From an uncultured Pseudomonas sp. (GTDB lineage: Bacteria > Pseudomonadota > Gammaproteobacteria > Pseudomonadales > Pseudomonadaceae): a DNA stretch of 52,907 nt. The notes beneath the pieces are model-generated. The model searched no databases. It saw only the letters and a program-made list of their open reading frames with translations, and was not told the origin of the DNA. The position numbers were made by a program, and so were the translations under genes. This document shows, piece after piece, positions 9,671-17,955 of this stretch; position 1 is the stretch's first letter, and each line of letters starts with the position of its first letter. The stretch lies in contig NZ_CAMPHV010000039.1 in the NCBI RefSeq assembly GCF_946886105.1, positions 1-52,907 on the forward strand, read 5' to 3'.

Positions 9671-11503
9671 GTGTCGATTACGCTACGGTGGTTTGCCTGC
9701 TGCGCATTGCTATCGCTGTTCGGTTGTTCCGAAGCGGAGGAGCCTGCGAGCAAGCCCACAGCTCCGCAATCGACGGCTGCGCAGCCGATTCAACAACCAC
9801 AACAACCTCAAGAGGCGGAACAGCAGCCTGCGGTGGAGGGATCGCAGCAAGAAGCGCCACCCGCCAGCGGCGCCGCCCTGGATAACCCGAAACCCTTGGC
9901 CGACGATGTCAGCCTGCCGTTGCCGTGCGGCGGCGAGATGGTGTTCCGCCACGTCTATATCCTCGCCCGCGGCGCCCTCGACGATAAGGAAATCAGCCTC
10001 GGTTATCCCTTCAGCGAGGGCGATCCGGGTTATCAGCAGTCGTTTATTTCCGGTTACCGCCGCGACTACATCAACGGTCAGTTCCTCCTCGAGGATCTGC
10101 CGGTTGACTGGCAGGGCTGCATCGGCCCCGTGCTGCCCAAGACTCAGGAGGACGCGCTGCTCAAGCCCATGCTGTATTTCGTCGGCAAATACGAGGTCAC
10201 CGAGCGTCAGTACCAAGCGGTCATGGCGCAAGCCACGGCATTGGCAGGCGAGGGCGAACCGCCGGGCTGCGCGCAGATGCCCGGCGGCGTACCGGCGCGG
10301 CGGCCCAAAGTCAGCATCTCCCGCTTCGATGCGGAACGTTTCGCCGCGGTCTATAGCGCCTGGCTGCTCGAACATCACCGCGAGCGGTTGCCGATCAGCG
10401 GGCGTGGCGACAAGCCGGAAGACGGCGGCGTGGCGTTCGTCCGTTTGCCCACCGAAGTGGAGTGGGAGTTCGCCGCCCGTGGTGGCCATGCGGTCAGCCG
10501 CCAGGAGCTCGAGGGGCGGTTGTTTCCGCGCAAGGAGGAGGGCAGCGACGGCGACGGGCCGTTGGCCGACTGGGCGGTTTATAACCAGGTGGCCGGCGGC
10601 ACGGGGCAGGGAGCACGGCTGTTGCCGGTGGGCATGCGCAAGGCCAATCCGTTGGGGCTGCACGATGTGATCGGCAATGCCGCGGAAATGGTGCATGACC
10701 CATTCCAGATGGTGCATGGCGGGCGGCGTCAGGGCACTTACGGCGGCTTCGTGGTCAAGGGCGGCAACTACCTGGAAGGCGAGCTGACGCTGTTCACCGG
10801 TATGCGCCGTGAGTACCCGCTGTTCACCGCCCAAGGCAGCGAACAGCGCAACGAAACCACCGGTTTCCGGGTGGCCTTGGGGGCCTTGTCGGCCCCGCGT
10901 TCGCGCTACCAGGAGTTGTTCGCCCAGTGGCAAAGGGAAGGCCGCCTGGCCGGCTTGACCGACGAAATCGCCGATGCCGACGATACCACCCAGCTACTCG
11001 ACAACATCATCGCCGACAGCCAAGACCCGGACCTGCAAGCCCGCCTGGCGCTGGTCAACGAAGAGCTCAAGCGCCACGTTTCGCTGATCGCCCAGCAGCG
11101 CCAGGAAGCGGCGGCCAACCTGATCCAATCGGCGGCGTTGGTCGCGGAAACCGTGAACAACTACAACATCCGCCTGACCAATCTGCAGAACAGCCTGGCC
11201 AAGGCCCGCGCCGCCAACGACCGGAGCGCGGTGCAACTCTACGAGTCGGCCATCGCCAACGGGCGCACGGCGCTGGATGGCGCCGTGGCGATCTATATCG
11301 ACAACCTGAACACCGGGACGCGTTATTCCGATGAGGTGATCCAGACCCAGTTCCAGCGCACCCGCGAAGAACTCAACCGCAACCCGGTACTGGGTAAGAG
11401 TTTAGTGAAACGAGCCACTCTGTTCGTGCGTCATGTTGGCGAATACCGCCAGCAAACCAGAGCAACCCCGGCAGACATTTTGAAGGAGCTGCTTGCCCCT
11501 TGA
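9671..11503 (+). CDS. tagR: T6SS activation protein TagR (formylglycine-generating-enzyme fold, probable lipoprotein)
   Basis: TagR acts in the periplasm upstream of PpkA in the threonine-phosphorylation pathway. The FGE-sulfatase-like domain is recognisable from KYEVTERQYQAVM, RLPTEVEWEFAARGG, NPLGLHDVIGNAAEMVHD, KGGNY and the terminal GFRVAL. It is followed by an extra C-terminal region of about 190 residues predicted to be helical. The start is uncertain. The frame is open from ATG 9416 through the MITE and a second repeat, but a signal sequence ending LLSLFGC (Cys codon at 9725) fits a start at GTG 9671, which gives an 18-residue lipoprotein signal. No good ribosome site precedes that GTG. 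With ATG 9416 the protein would have 695 residues and a buried signal peptide. Confidence 0.82.
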   Translation: MSITLRWFACCALLSLFGCSEAEEPASKPTAPQSTAAQPIQQPQQPQEAEQQPAVEGSQQEAPPASGAALDNPKPLADDVSLPLPCGGEMVFRHVYILARGALDDKEISLGYPFSEGDPGYQQSFISGYRRDYINGQFLLEDLPVDWQGCIGPVLPKTQEDALLKPMLYFVGKYEVTERQYQAVMAQATALAGEGEPPGCAQMPGGVPARRPKVSISRFDAERFAAVYSAWLLEHHRERLPISGRGDKPEDGGVAFVRLPTEVEWEFAARGGHAVSRQELEGRLFPRKEEGSDGDGPLADWAVYNQVAGGTGQGARLLPVGMRKANPLGLHDVIGNAAEMVHDPFQMVHGGRRQGTYGGFVVKGGNYLEGELTLFTGMRREYPLFTAQGSEQRNETTGFRVALGALSAPRSRYQELFAQWQREGRLAGLTDEIADADDTTQLLDNIIADSQDPDLQARLALVNEELKRHVSLIAQQRQEAAANLIQSAALVAETVNNYNIRLTNLQNSLAKARAANDRSAVQLYESAIANGRTALDGAVAIYIDNLNTGTRYSDEVIQTQFQRTREELNRNPVLGKSLVKRATLFVRHVGEYRQQTRATPADILKELLAP

Positions 11504-11597
11504 AACGTCCCCCTTAGCAGTTGGCCGTCGGGTGAGGGAGACATGCACCGGATCGGACCAGGAAGGGATCAACACACTCAAGCATGAGAGAACGACC

Positions 11598-12476
11598 ATG
11601 GAACATTGTCATAAGCATTCGTTGTTGCATTCCACCTTGCTTTGCAGTGCAACCTTTTCAGCCGTGTTGATCAGCGGCTGCGCCAATCTCGGTGGCGGCG
11701 TCAGTTCCAAGGTCGCGGCCACGACCAAAGCCAATTACTACCCGGCGTGCTACGAGCCGGTCAGCCAGTTGCGCAGCTCCGACTCCGCGATGCAAAAAAC
11801 CGTCGCTACCGGCGCCGTGGCCGGTGGGTTGCTCGGCGGCTTGGCGGGCGCCTTGGGTGGCGGCGACAACGCCGGGCGCAATGCTCTGATCGGCGCAGCC
11901 GCCGGCGCCTTGGTCGGCGGTGCGGCCGGCTATTACAGCGAACGGCAGAAACAGATCGCCGACGACAGACAACGGATCGCATCCTACGGTGGCGACTTCG
12001 AACGCAGCGCCGAGGATCTGGATCGCAGCATCGTCTACGCCAAAGCTGCCCAGGATTGTTATCAACGAGAATTCCACAATTTGCAGGCGGCGCACCGGGC
12101 CAAGAGCATAAGCGACAGCGAAGGCCGTCGCCGCTTCGCCGAAATCGTCAGCGGGCTGCAGGAAACCAACGCCTTGCTGGCGGCAGTGGACGGCCGCACC
12201 GGCGAGGACATCGACACCTACACCCAGGCGTACGAGAAGGACCTGCAAGAAGTCGGCGTTGAACGTAAAACCGTGACGGTCGCCGCCAGCAAGCCAGCGG
12301 CTAAACCTAAAGCAGTACCGCAAGAAGCGTTGGCCACCGAGAAGAAACTGCAACAAGCCGCAACCAAGCGCAGTGAGGCGAAGGCCGTCAGCAGCCGCGG
12401 CACGACCATCGTCAGCAGCGCCTGCAACAATCCCGACATCGGCGACTGGGGCGGCGACGCCTGCGGCAGTGCATGA
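11598..12476 (+). CDS. tagQ: T6SS lipoprotein TagQ
   Basis: This is a 292-residue predicted outer-membrane lipoprotein. The signal peptide ends in the lipobox LISGC (Cys near residue 28). A glycine-zipper stretch (GGLLGGLAGALGGG...GAAAGALVGGAAGYY, about residues 75-115) precedes a helical region. In P. aeruginosa TagQ is an outer-membrane lipoprotein needed to localise TagR. ATG 11598 was chosen over an in-frame start at 11493 because it places the signal peptide at the N-terminus and follows GAGAG. It is the last gene of the T6SS operon. The 94-bp gap after tagR is larger than the other spacings in the cluster. Confidence 0.87.
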   Translation: MEHCHKHSLLHSTLLCSATFSAVLISGCANLGGGVSSKVAATTKANYYPACYEPVSQLRSSDSAMQKTVATGAVAGGLLGGLAGALGGGDNAGRNALIGAAAGALVGGAAGYYSERQKQIADDRQRIASYGGDFERSAEDLDRSIVYAKAAQDCYQREFHNLQAAHRAKSISDSEGRRRFAEIVSGLQETNALLAAVDGRTGEDIDTYTQAYEKDLQEVGVERKTVTVAASKPAAKPKAVPQEALATEKKLQQAATKRSEAKAVSSRGTTIVSSACNNPDIGDWGGDACGSA

Positions 12477-12571
12477 GTGAAACGACTATGCCGTCAGCCA
12501 ATAGGTCCGCAGCGGATCGCTCGGGCGATGTTGAGTGCTCAGCCGTCGCGGGGTTTCTCAGCGGTGTCGGT

Positions 12572-12764
12572 TAGCAGGCCGTTGAAAAACGTAGGCGAGG
12601 CAGGCAAGACAATACCGATGGCGGCCCCACAAAAACAGGCGAGGAAGCGGACTGGGCTCGCACGCGAGTTTACGTGCTGTAAATGAGCATTCCGACTGGG
12701 CTCGCACCCGAGCCTGTTTTTAACGCAGTATTGCCAACGTAGGTAGTTTTTCAACAGCCTATTA
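12572..12764 (+). mobile_element. MITE-like inverted-repeat element, copy 2 (expanded)
   Basis: This copy has the same ends and orientation as the one at 9421: GCAGGCCGTTGAAAAACGTAGGCGAGGCAG at the left, and TAGTTTTTCAACAGCCT followed by AT and TA at the right, with TA at 12572-12573 and 12763-12764. It is about 47 bp longer than copy 1. Extra material includes two copies of GACTGGGCTCGCAC flanking the conserved TTTACG...GTAAATGAGCATT core. The right TA is part of the TAA stop of the - strand kinase gene, and the left end lies about 95 bp after tagQ. It therefore fills the convergent junction. Confidence 0.8.
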
Positions 12765-14378
12765 GAACAGGCGGTTCCATATCCGTCTGATGGCACTCGG
12801 CTTTGCCGGTTCTTCGATCACTGGCTGCGGCTCTTCGATTGGCGGTGCCGCCGGGGGGGCTGGGCGTGGCTCCGGGCTGCTGCGCCCGCGCTTTTGCTGC
12901 TGGTCGCGCAAGGCGAGCAGTTCTGGGCTGTCTGGATAGGCTTCCAGCCCGTGTTTGCTGTAGGCCCGTGCCAGGTCGTAGTCACCTCTGGCATAGGCTT
13001 TTTTGCTCAAGTCGGCATAAATCAGCGCTACTTGATTCAAGCCGGCCAGGGCTTCGGCATTGCCCGGTGCAAGGTCGAGCATCTGCCGATAATAGAACAC
13101 CGCGCTGTCGTTCTCCGGCTCCAGCAGATGTATCTCGGCGATCCGTTGCTCGGCCAGTTGGCGGTAGCCGGCGAGTCGCGCTTCGAGCACGCGCTGCAAC
13201 CCCCGACGGGCATTTTCGTTGTCTTTGTCGAGTTGTAGCGCCTGGTTGAAGAAGTACGCGGCGCTGTCCTGCGTCGGCTCGACCAGCGTGCCTTCGGCCA
13301 GACGCTGTTCGGCACGCGCCAACAGATCGGCAATCTCGATTTGCTGCTGAATGTACAGGCCCGTACCGCTCGCCGCGCCGATCAGCAGCAAGCCGCCGAG
13401 CCCCGACAGCAGCAGGCGCACGCCTCGGCGAGGGCGGCGGGTGGGTTCTGCCTGGGGGCGTGGATAGTCCACCACCCCGGGTGCGATTCGGGTGACGTCC
13501 TGCTCCGCCTCGTGCGTTTCGGCCGTGGGTTCCGGCTGGGGCTCGGGTTCGCCCAATTCGTCCAGCGCTTGCAGCAGCGCTCGGCAGTCCGCAAAGCGGT
13601 CGTTCGGGTCTTTGGCCAGCATTCGTTCGAGCAGCGGAGCGTAGGGGCCGATGTGCGCCGGCAGGCTGGGCGGTGGCATCTGCACATGGTTCATCACTGT
13701 CTGGGTATAGCTGGCGCCGCGATATGGGTTGGTGCCGATCAGCATCTCCAGGAGGATGACGCCCAGGCTGTAGATATCGGTACGGATATCCAGCGGCAGG
13801 CACTGCGCCTGCTCCGGGCTGCTGTAGGCCGGGCTGCCGACCATGACGCCGAGGCCGGTGAGCTCGCTGTCCATTTCCAGTGCCTTGGCGATACCGAAAT
13901 CGGTGATGACCACGGAGCCGTCGTTACGAAAGAGGATATTCGCCGGCTTGATATCGCGGTGTATCAGGCCCTGCTCATGCACCACGGCGAGGCCACCGGC
14001 GATCTGCCGGACGATATCGAGGGCGCGTTTGGGCTCGAACACCTCGCCCTTGTGTTGGGCCAGATCGCCACCGCCGACGAATTCCATGGCCAGGTAGTAG
14101 CGGCCATCGGCCAGTTTGTCGATGTCGTGGATGGTGATGATTGCGGGGTGATGCAACGAGGCGACGATATGCCCTTCGCGGATAAAGCGCTTGCTGAATG
14201 CCTCGTCATTGGCGCTGAGCAGCACTTTCACGGCCACCTTGCGGTGCAGCGACTCCTGGGTTGCCAGGTAGACCTCAGCCATCCCACCCTTGCCAAGCCG
14301 ACTATGCACGCTATAGCTGGGGATGTCGGGTAATCGTTCGTCCATGGAAAAGTCCGTATGCATCCGCTGAGTGAGCAT
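12762..14378 (-). CDS. Membrane Ser/Thr protein kinase with C-terminal TPR-like region
   Basis: A Hanks-type kinase domain (about residues 20-285) has GKGGMAEVYLA, the lysine in VAVKVLL, HRDIKPANILF, DFGIAKAL and a GSPAYSSPEQ segment. A charged linker leads to one transmembrane helix (LLLSGLGGLLLIGAASGTGLY, near 328-348). The periplasmic tail has repeated AEQRLAEG...DSAAYFFNQALQLD and AEQRIAEI...DSAVFYYRQMLDLAP units resembling TPRs. Its kinase half resembles PpkA and Pseudomonas Stk kinases, but it has no VWA domain. It converges on the T6SS operon, and a regulatory link is inference. ATG 14378 has GGAGA very close upstream. ATG 14345, giving MDERLPDIPSY, is an alternative start. The stop codon touches a MITE. 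Confidence 0.85.
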   Translation of the reverse strand: MLTQRMHTDFSMDERLPDIPSYSVHSRLGKGGMAEVYLATQESLHRKVAVKVLLSANDEAFSKRFIREGHIVASLHHPAIITIHDIDKLADGRYYLAMEFVGGGDLAQHKGEVFEPKRALDIVRQIAGGLAVVHEQGLIHRDIKPANILFRNDGSVVITDFGIAKALEMDSELTGLGVMVGSPAYSSPEQAQCLPLDIRTDIYSLGVILLEMLIGTNPYRGASYTQTVMNHVQMPPPSLPAHIGPYAPLLERMLAKDPNDRFADCRALLQALDELGEPEPQPEPTAETHEAEQDVTRIAPGVVDYPRPQAEPTRRPRRGVRLLLSGLGGLLLIGAASGTGLYIQQQIEIADLLARAEQRLAEGTLVEPTQDSAAYFFNQALQLDKDNENARRGLQRVLEARLAGYRQLAEQRIAEIHLLEPENDSAVFYYRQMLDLAPGNAEALAGLNQVALIYADLSKKAYARGDYDLARAYSKHGLEAYPDSPELLALRDQQQKRGRSSPEPRPAPPAAPPIEEPQPVIEEPAKPSAIRRIWNRLF

Positions 14379-14441
14379 TCTCCGTTTCAGCCGAGCCGAG
14401 TTCGCCAGCGGCCAGGGCTTGAGTTAGTAAGAGGAAGCTAG

Positions 14442-14690
14442 TTTCTGATAGTTCCCCTTTCCCCGAACCTGCTGCCGGCCGCAGGTGCACAGCGCGAACC
14501 AAGTCAAGTCCTGCGACTGCTGTCGAACCCGCTTGCGGCCGCTCTGATTGAGCGCGATCAGCTCGTAAACGGAAAAAGCGGCGGGGTATTGCACAAAAAA
14601 CCTGCTCATCGAGAGCCGGTAAAAGTTGCCGAGCACGTATCCGAGACCTTCAAGACCATCATGCTCAAGGCGGTGATCGCGATCGGCTGA
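14442..14690 (+). pseudogene. Possible C-terminal gene remnant
   Basis: The 452-bp gap between the kinase and the carboxypeptidase contains an open frame of 82 codons after a TAG at 14439. It lacks an ATG or GTG near its beginning and ends in TGA. The translated tail KVAEHVSETFKTIMLKAVI looks protein-like. I do not recognise the family. It may be the 3' end of a deleted gene or a chance open frame in GC-rich DNA. Nothing else except the terminator at 14740 is evident in this gap. Confidence 0.25.
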
Positions 14691-14739
14691 TGGCGCTGTT
14701 TACGCGGACGAAGCGGTAGACGCCGGGGCGCATCTGGTA

Positions 14740-14769
14740 AAAAAACGGCGCCCGCAAGGGGCGCCGTGG
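14740..14769 (-). terminator. Rho-independent terminator of the carboxypeptidase gene
   Basis: On the - strand, the stem ACGGCGCCC/GGGCGCCGT with a short loop is followed by a run of seven T. It lies about 60 bp after the stop codon of the carboxypeptidase. Confidence 0.85.
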
Positions 14770-14830
14770 AGTGGCTCGAAGCGCTTTACGGTAAATCGCG
14801 CCTATATGCAACGACGCGATTGGCGACCAC

Positions 14831-17014
14831 TTAGCGAATATCCACCGTGTAGTCTTCCACCTCGCCATAGTTGAAGGTGCCGCATGGCGTGGGTGCCGTG
14901 TTGTAGCGCATCGCCACGCGCATCCGGGTTTTGCCCAGCGCGGTGCCCGCTGGAATCGTCAGGCTGCCGGTCACCATGCTGGAGAGCGCGCGGCCGGAGC
15001 TGAACATTTCTTCGCCGCTGTCGAAGGTGCCGTTACGGTTCAGATCGACCCAGACTTTCCAGTACTCGTTGTACGAGCGTCCGGAGAACTGCGGCGTCAG
15101 GCTCAGGCTATTGGCACCACGCACCAGGGGAACGATGTCGCCGGTAAAGTCCGAGTATTGGCTCGCGCCCGAGGTTTTGGCGAAACTACCCAGCGCGACC
15201 CGACCGATCCACTCCTCGCTGGCGTTGCCGCTGCCCGCGGCGCAATAGCTCAGCGGCGGCTCGCCACCGCCTTCGCCGATCACCAGGAATGTCGCCGTCA
15301 CCGCGCCCCAGGTGCCCGAGGTATCGCGGCTGCGCACATAGACCATGTGCTTGCCCTGCGCTAAATCGCCCGTATAGACGGTGCCGGTCAACGCCTCGGT
15401 CTTGCCGTTGAAACCGCCATCCTGCGCTTGCAGGGGGATAGCGCTGGCGCCGGCTTCCCAGGGGGCCTTGTCGATGTAGTACTCGGCTGCGGCGATGTTC
15501 TGCGTCGCCTCGGTGCCGTTGCTGTTATTGAAGCGGATATCGGTTGCGCTGGCGCTCAAGGTCACCACCGTGCCGGCGGGAACCCCCGTGCTGGATGCAC
15601 TGCCGCTCAGGCTGACCGCGGTGATATCCGGGCCGCCGGGCGTGAGGTAGGGCGTGCGCACCACCTTGGCGGCATAAATCAGCGCCGGCAGGTTGCCCGG
15701 TTTGATGGTGTTCTCGTAGGTCGTGCAGTTCTGGAAGAACTGGGTACCCAACTCGAAGGTGTAAGCCGCTACACCGAGTTCGCCGTAGCTGATGCCGTCG
15801 CTGGTGCCGTCGGTGGGATACAGGCCGATCGACTGTTGCGGCGCATAGCCGTTGAAGAAGGCGAACTTACGCCCGAGGGTTTGCAACGCAGGACCGTTGG
15901 GCGCCGGCTGGCTGGTATCGCCCCAGGGCCAGAGCACCAGTTGGCTGTAACTGTGGATATCCAGATGGATACCGCTGGTGTCGCTCGGCGCGGGGTCGCT
16001 CTTGCCGGTGCCGCGGCGATCCGGCCAGAGTGCGCGCAAGTAACCTTCCAGTGCCTGGATCTCCGGCTCGGAGCCGGCGCTGGGGCCGCGGTAAGTATCG
16101 TTGCATTGGCTACCGCTGGAACCCTCGCCATTGGTGCTGTTCCAGCCGAAGGTGAAGTTGCGGTTGAGGTCCGCGCCACGGCTGTTACTGTTGGCGCCGC
16201 AGTAGTTCTGGTTGGCGTTCTTGCGCCACGACAGCCCGGATTCGGCTTTTTTGCGCCCATCCGGGTTGGTCTGTAGCAGCAGGTGCACTTCGTGGTGATC
16301 GAGGATCCAGGTGGCGTCGGCATTGACGCCATAGCCGTCCACCAGCCAGCGGGCGAAATCCAGGGTCAAAGGCGCCGTGGTGTATTCGCGGGCGTGAATG
16401 GCGCTATTGATGAACAGCTTCGGTTTGCTGCCGCCAATGGCTTTGTTGGTCAGCTTCAACACGCGCAAGTCATAGCCGCCGAGCCCCTGGCTCTGCTCCC
16501 AGGAGTCGCCGATCTTGATCCACTCGGCCAGGTTCGGTTTGCTGGCGACCATGCCGGCGGCCACGCTAAAGGTTTCTTCCACCGTTTCATAACAGGCGTA
16601 GCCCGGGATGCTGGCGATGCTCACATCCGCCATGGTCGACACAGAGCCGTCGCTGGCTTGCATCTTATTCTGCAGCTTGGACAGTACGGCGTTACGCTTA
16701 TCGATAAATTCCGTCGCCGGAGCAAAGGTGAAGTTGAAAACTTTAAGTTTCTCCATCTCCTCGTCGGTCAACTCCATGATCAGATAACCGTCGGCGTAGT
16801 GCGACTCGAGCAATTGTCCGTGGAAGCTGATGGCGGCTTTGCGTGCTGTTTTCAAGTCCGGGAAATAGGCTTTATATACGGCATTGCCGGCCTTTTCCTG
16901 TTCAAGCAACATGAAAGTCTCATGCTTGTTGTCGGCGTATGCGAAGAAAGGCGAAGCGAGCAACGAACTGGCCATTATGGCCATTAACGGTAAGGTTGTT
17001 TTTTTGAATTTCAT
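14831..17014 (-). CDS. Secreted M14 zinc carboxypeptidase with GEVEDY C-terminal domain
   Basis: This 727-residue protein has a Sec signal peptide (KFKKTTLPLMAIMASSLLASPFFAYA). After a pro-region comes an M14 peptidase domain. The first zinc ligands are in SAIHAREYTT (H and E near residues 206 and 209), the third is in HLDIHSYSQ near 353, and the catalytic glutamate is in YTFELG near 419. Conserved NPDG and DLNRNF substrate-site motifs are present. The C-terminal half adds an Ig-like segment and a domain ending GEVEDYTVDI, typical of secreted proteobacterial hydrolases. It should remove C-terminal residues from peptides outside the cytoplasm. There are no operon partners, and it has its own terminator. 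The substrate is unknown. Confidence 0.9.
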   Translation of the reverse strand: MKFKKTTLPLMAIMASSLLASPFFAYADNKHETFMLLEQEKAGNAVYKAYFPDLKTARKAAISFHGQLLESHYADGYLIMELTDEEMEKLKVFNFTFAPATEFIDKRNAVLSKLQNKMQASDGSVSTMADVSIASIPGYACYETVEETFSVAAGMVASKPNLAEWIKIGDSWEQSQGLGGYDLRVLKLTNKAIGGSKPKLFINSAIHAREYTTAPLTLDFARWLVDGYGVNADATWILDHHEVHLLLQTNPDGRKKAESGLSWRKNANQNYCGANSNSRGADLNRNFTFGWNSTNGEGSSGSQCNDTYRGPSAGSEPEIQALEGYLRALWPDRRGTGKSDPAPSDTSGIHLDIHSYSQLVLWPWGDTSQPAPNGPALQTLGRKFAFFNGYAPQQSIGLYPTDGTSDGISYGELGVAAYTFELGTQFFQNCTTYENTIKPGNLPALIYAAKVVRTPYLTPGGPDITAVSLSGSASSTGVPAGTVVTLSASATDIRFNNSNGTEATQNIAAAEYYIDKAPWEAGASAIPLQAQDGGFNGKTEALTGTVYTGDLAQGKHMVYVRSRDTSGTWGAVTATFLVIGEGGGEPPLSYCAAGSGNASEEWIGRVALGSFAKTSGASQYSDFTGDIVPLVRGANSLSLTPQFSGRSYNEYWKVWVDLNRNGTFDSGEEMFSSGRALSSMVTGSLTIPAGTALGKTRMRVAMRYNTAPTPCGTFNYGEVEDYTVDIR

Positions 17015-17418
17015 TTCCAGTTCCCTGTTACGGATATTATTCCTGACAGGCGTTCAGAGTGAAGAACGCCGGGCCAGGCTACGCCCTTGTGGGGCGAGCC
17101 TTTCGTGTGCAACAAATGAAATTCTCGCCTGCTACGGAACTCCAAAAAGCGGCGTTGTGGCTACTGCCGTGGGCCTGGAGAAGCAGAGAGAGATTTGAAA
17201 GTAGAGGCGCTTGTTTGGTCTGTCAAACACAGTAATTGGCGATGATTTGTTAGATATCAAAGTGCCTTCAAACAGGCGCTTTGCTGTACCAGCGGTTGGC
17301 TGAAGGGAAGTGCGACATAAACTTTCGTTAAACCGACATTGTTCCGTTATCGATTCGAGTACCGAATAATGTCCCCTAACTTTAGTTTTGCTTATCCATC
17401 ATTATCGGGAATAAAGAT
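17015..17418. other. 404-bp divergent intergenic region
   Basis: This gap separates the leftward carboxypeptidase from a rightward exported protein. Its right half is visibly AT-richer than the neighbouring genes. It should hold both promoters, but I see no convincing -35/-10 pair, operator palindrome or RNA gene. Confidence 0.4.
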
Positions 17419-17904
17419 ATGTCTGACTGTTACCGTTATGGGGCATTTTCGAAACGCTTTGTTCTATTAGTGAGCATTTTGTTTTTCATGTTTTTTGCGC
17501 TGCCTCACAGTTACGCTAATGAGGCGAATGCGCCTTCCGCGCAGAGCATGGCCAGGGAATTTCTGGCACTGCGTCAGATCAAAGGTCACTTCGAGGGGGG
17601 CGTTTGGAACGATGCGGTCGACAAGTGGCAGGGCGATAAACACCGGCTGTTGCAGCAGTCGCTCGCGCTTATGCTGCGAGACGCCTACAGCGCCCGGCAG
17701 GTTCGGGCCTTATTGGGCGAGCCGGATCGAATTTGGCCGGTCTCGACGACGGAGTACGCGCAAACGCTCGAACGCACCGAATGGCAAGGCACGGCGTCCG
17801 GCGAACTCTGGGCGTACTACTGGCGAGGCGCGCATGATCAATTGATCATCGCGCTGGACGGGGATCGGGTCGTCGCCGGCGGTTGGCTGATGGCGGGGGA
17901 GTGA
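17419..17904 (+). CDS. Exported hypothetical protein
   Basis: The predicted 161 residues carry an N-terminal signal sequence (FVLLVSILFFMFFALPHSYA) with a likely cleavage after SYA. The mature part contains LMLRDAYSARQVRALLGEPD and ends LIIALDGDRVVAGGWLMAGE. That pattern, helices with a G-x-P-D turn followed by beta strands, recalls SmpA/OmlA-like (BLIP-fold) proteins, but the resemblance is weak. ATG 17419 follows GGGAATAAAG. The gene lies 51 bp before the hydrolase gene and may be cotranscribed with it. No function can be assigned. Confidence 0.7.
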   Translation: MSDCYRYGAFSKRFVLLVSILFFMFFALPHSYANEANAPSAQSMAREFLALRQIKGHFEGGVWNDAVDKWQGDKHRLLQQSLALMLRDAYSARQVRALLGEPDRIWPVSTTEYAQTLERTEWQGTASGELWAYYWRGAHDQLIIALDGDRVVAGGWLMAGE

Positions 17905-17955
17905 GCGCTTACAGTCGAGAGCGCTCGGCATAAACGGTTATCGAAGGGAGTTCCA

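Noticed and set aside
12477..12686. Open frame of 69 codons after tagQ
   Set aside because: Most of it lies inside MITE copy 2, there is no ribosome site, and the peptide is just a translation of the repeat.
9421..12764. Repeated elements as a CRISPR array
   Set aside because: Copies are kilobases apart, have terminal inverted repeats and TA duplications, and there is no repeat-spacer periodicity or cas gene.
14831..17014. Carboxypeptidase as a T6SS effector
   Set aside because: It has a clear Sec signal peptide and no T6SS-delivery motif, and is separated from the T6SS operon by the kinase gene and a gap.
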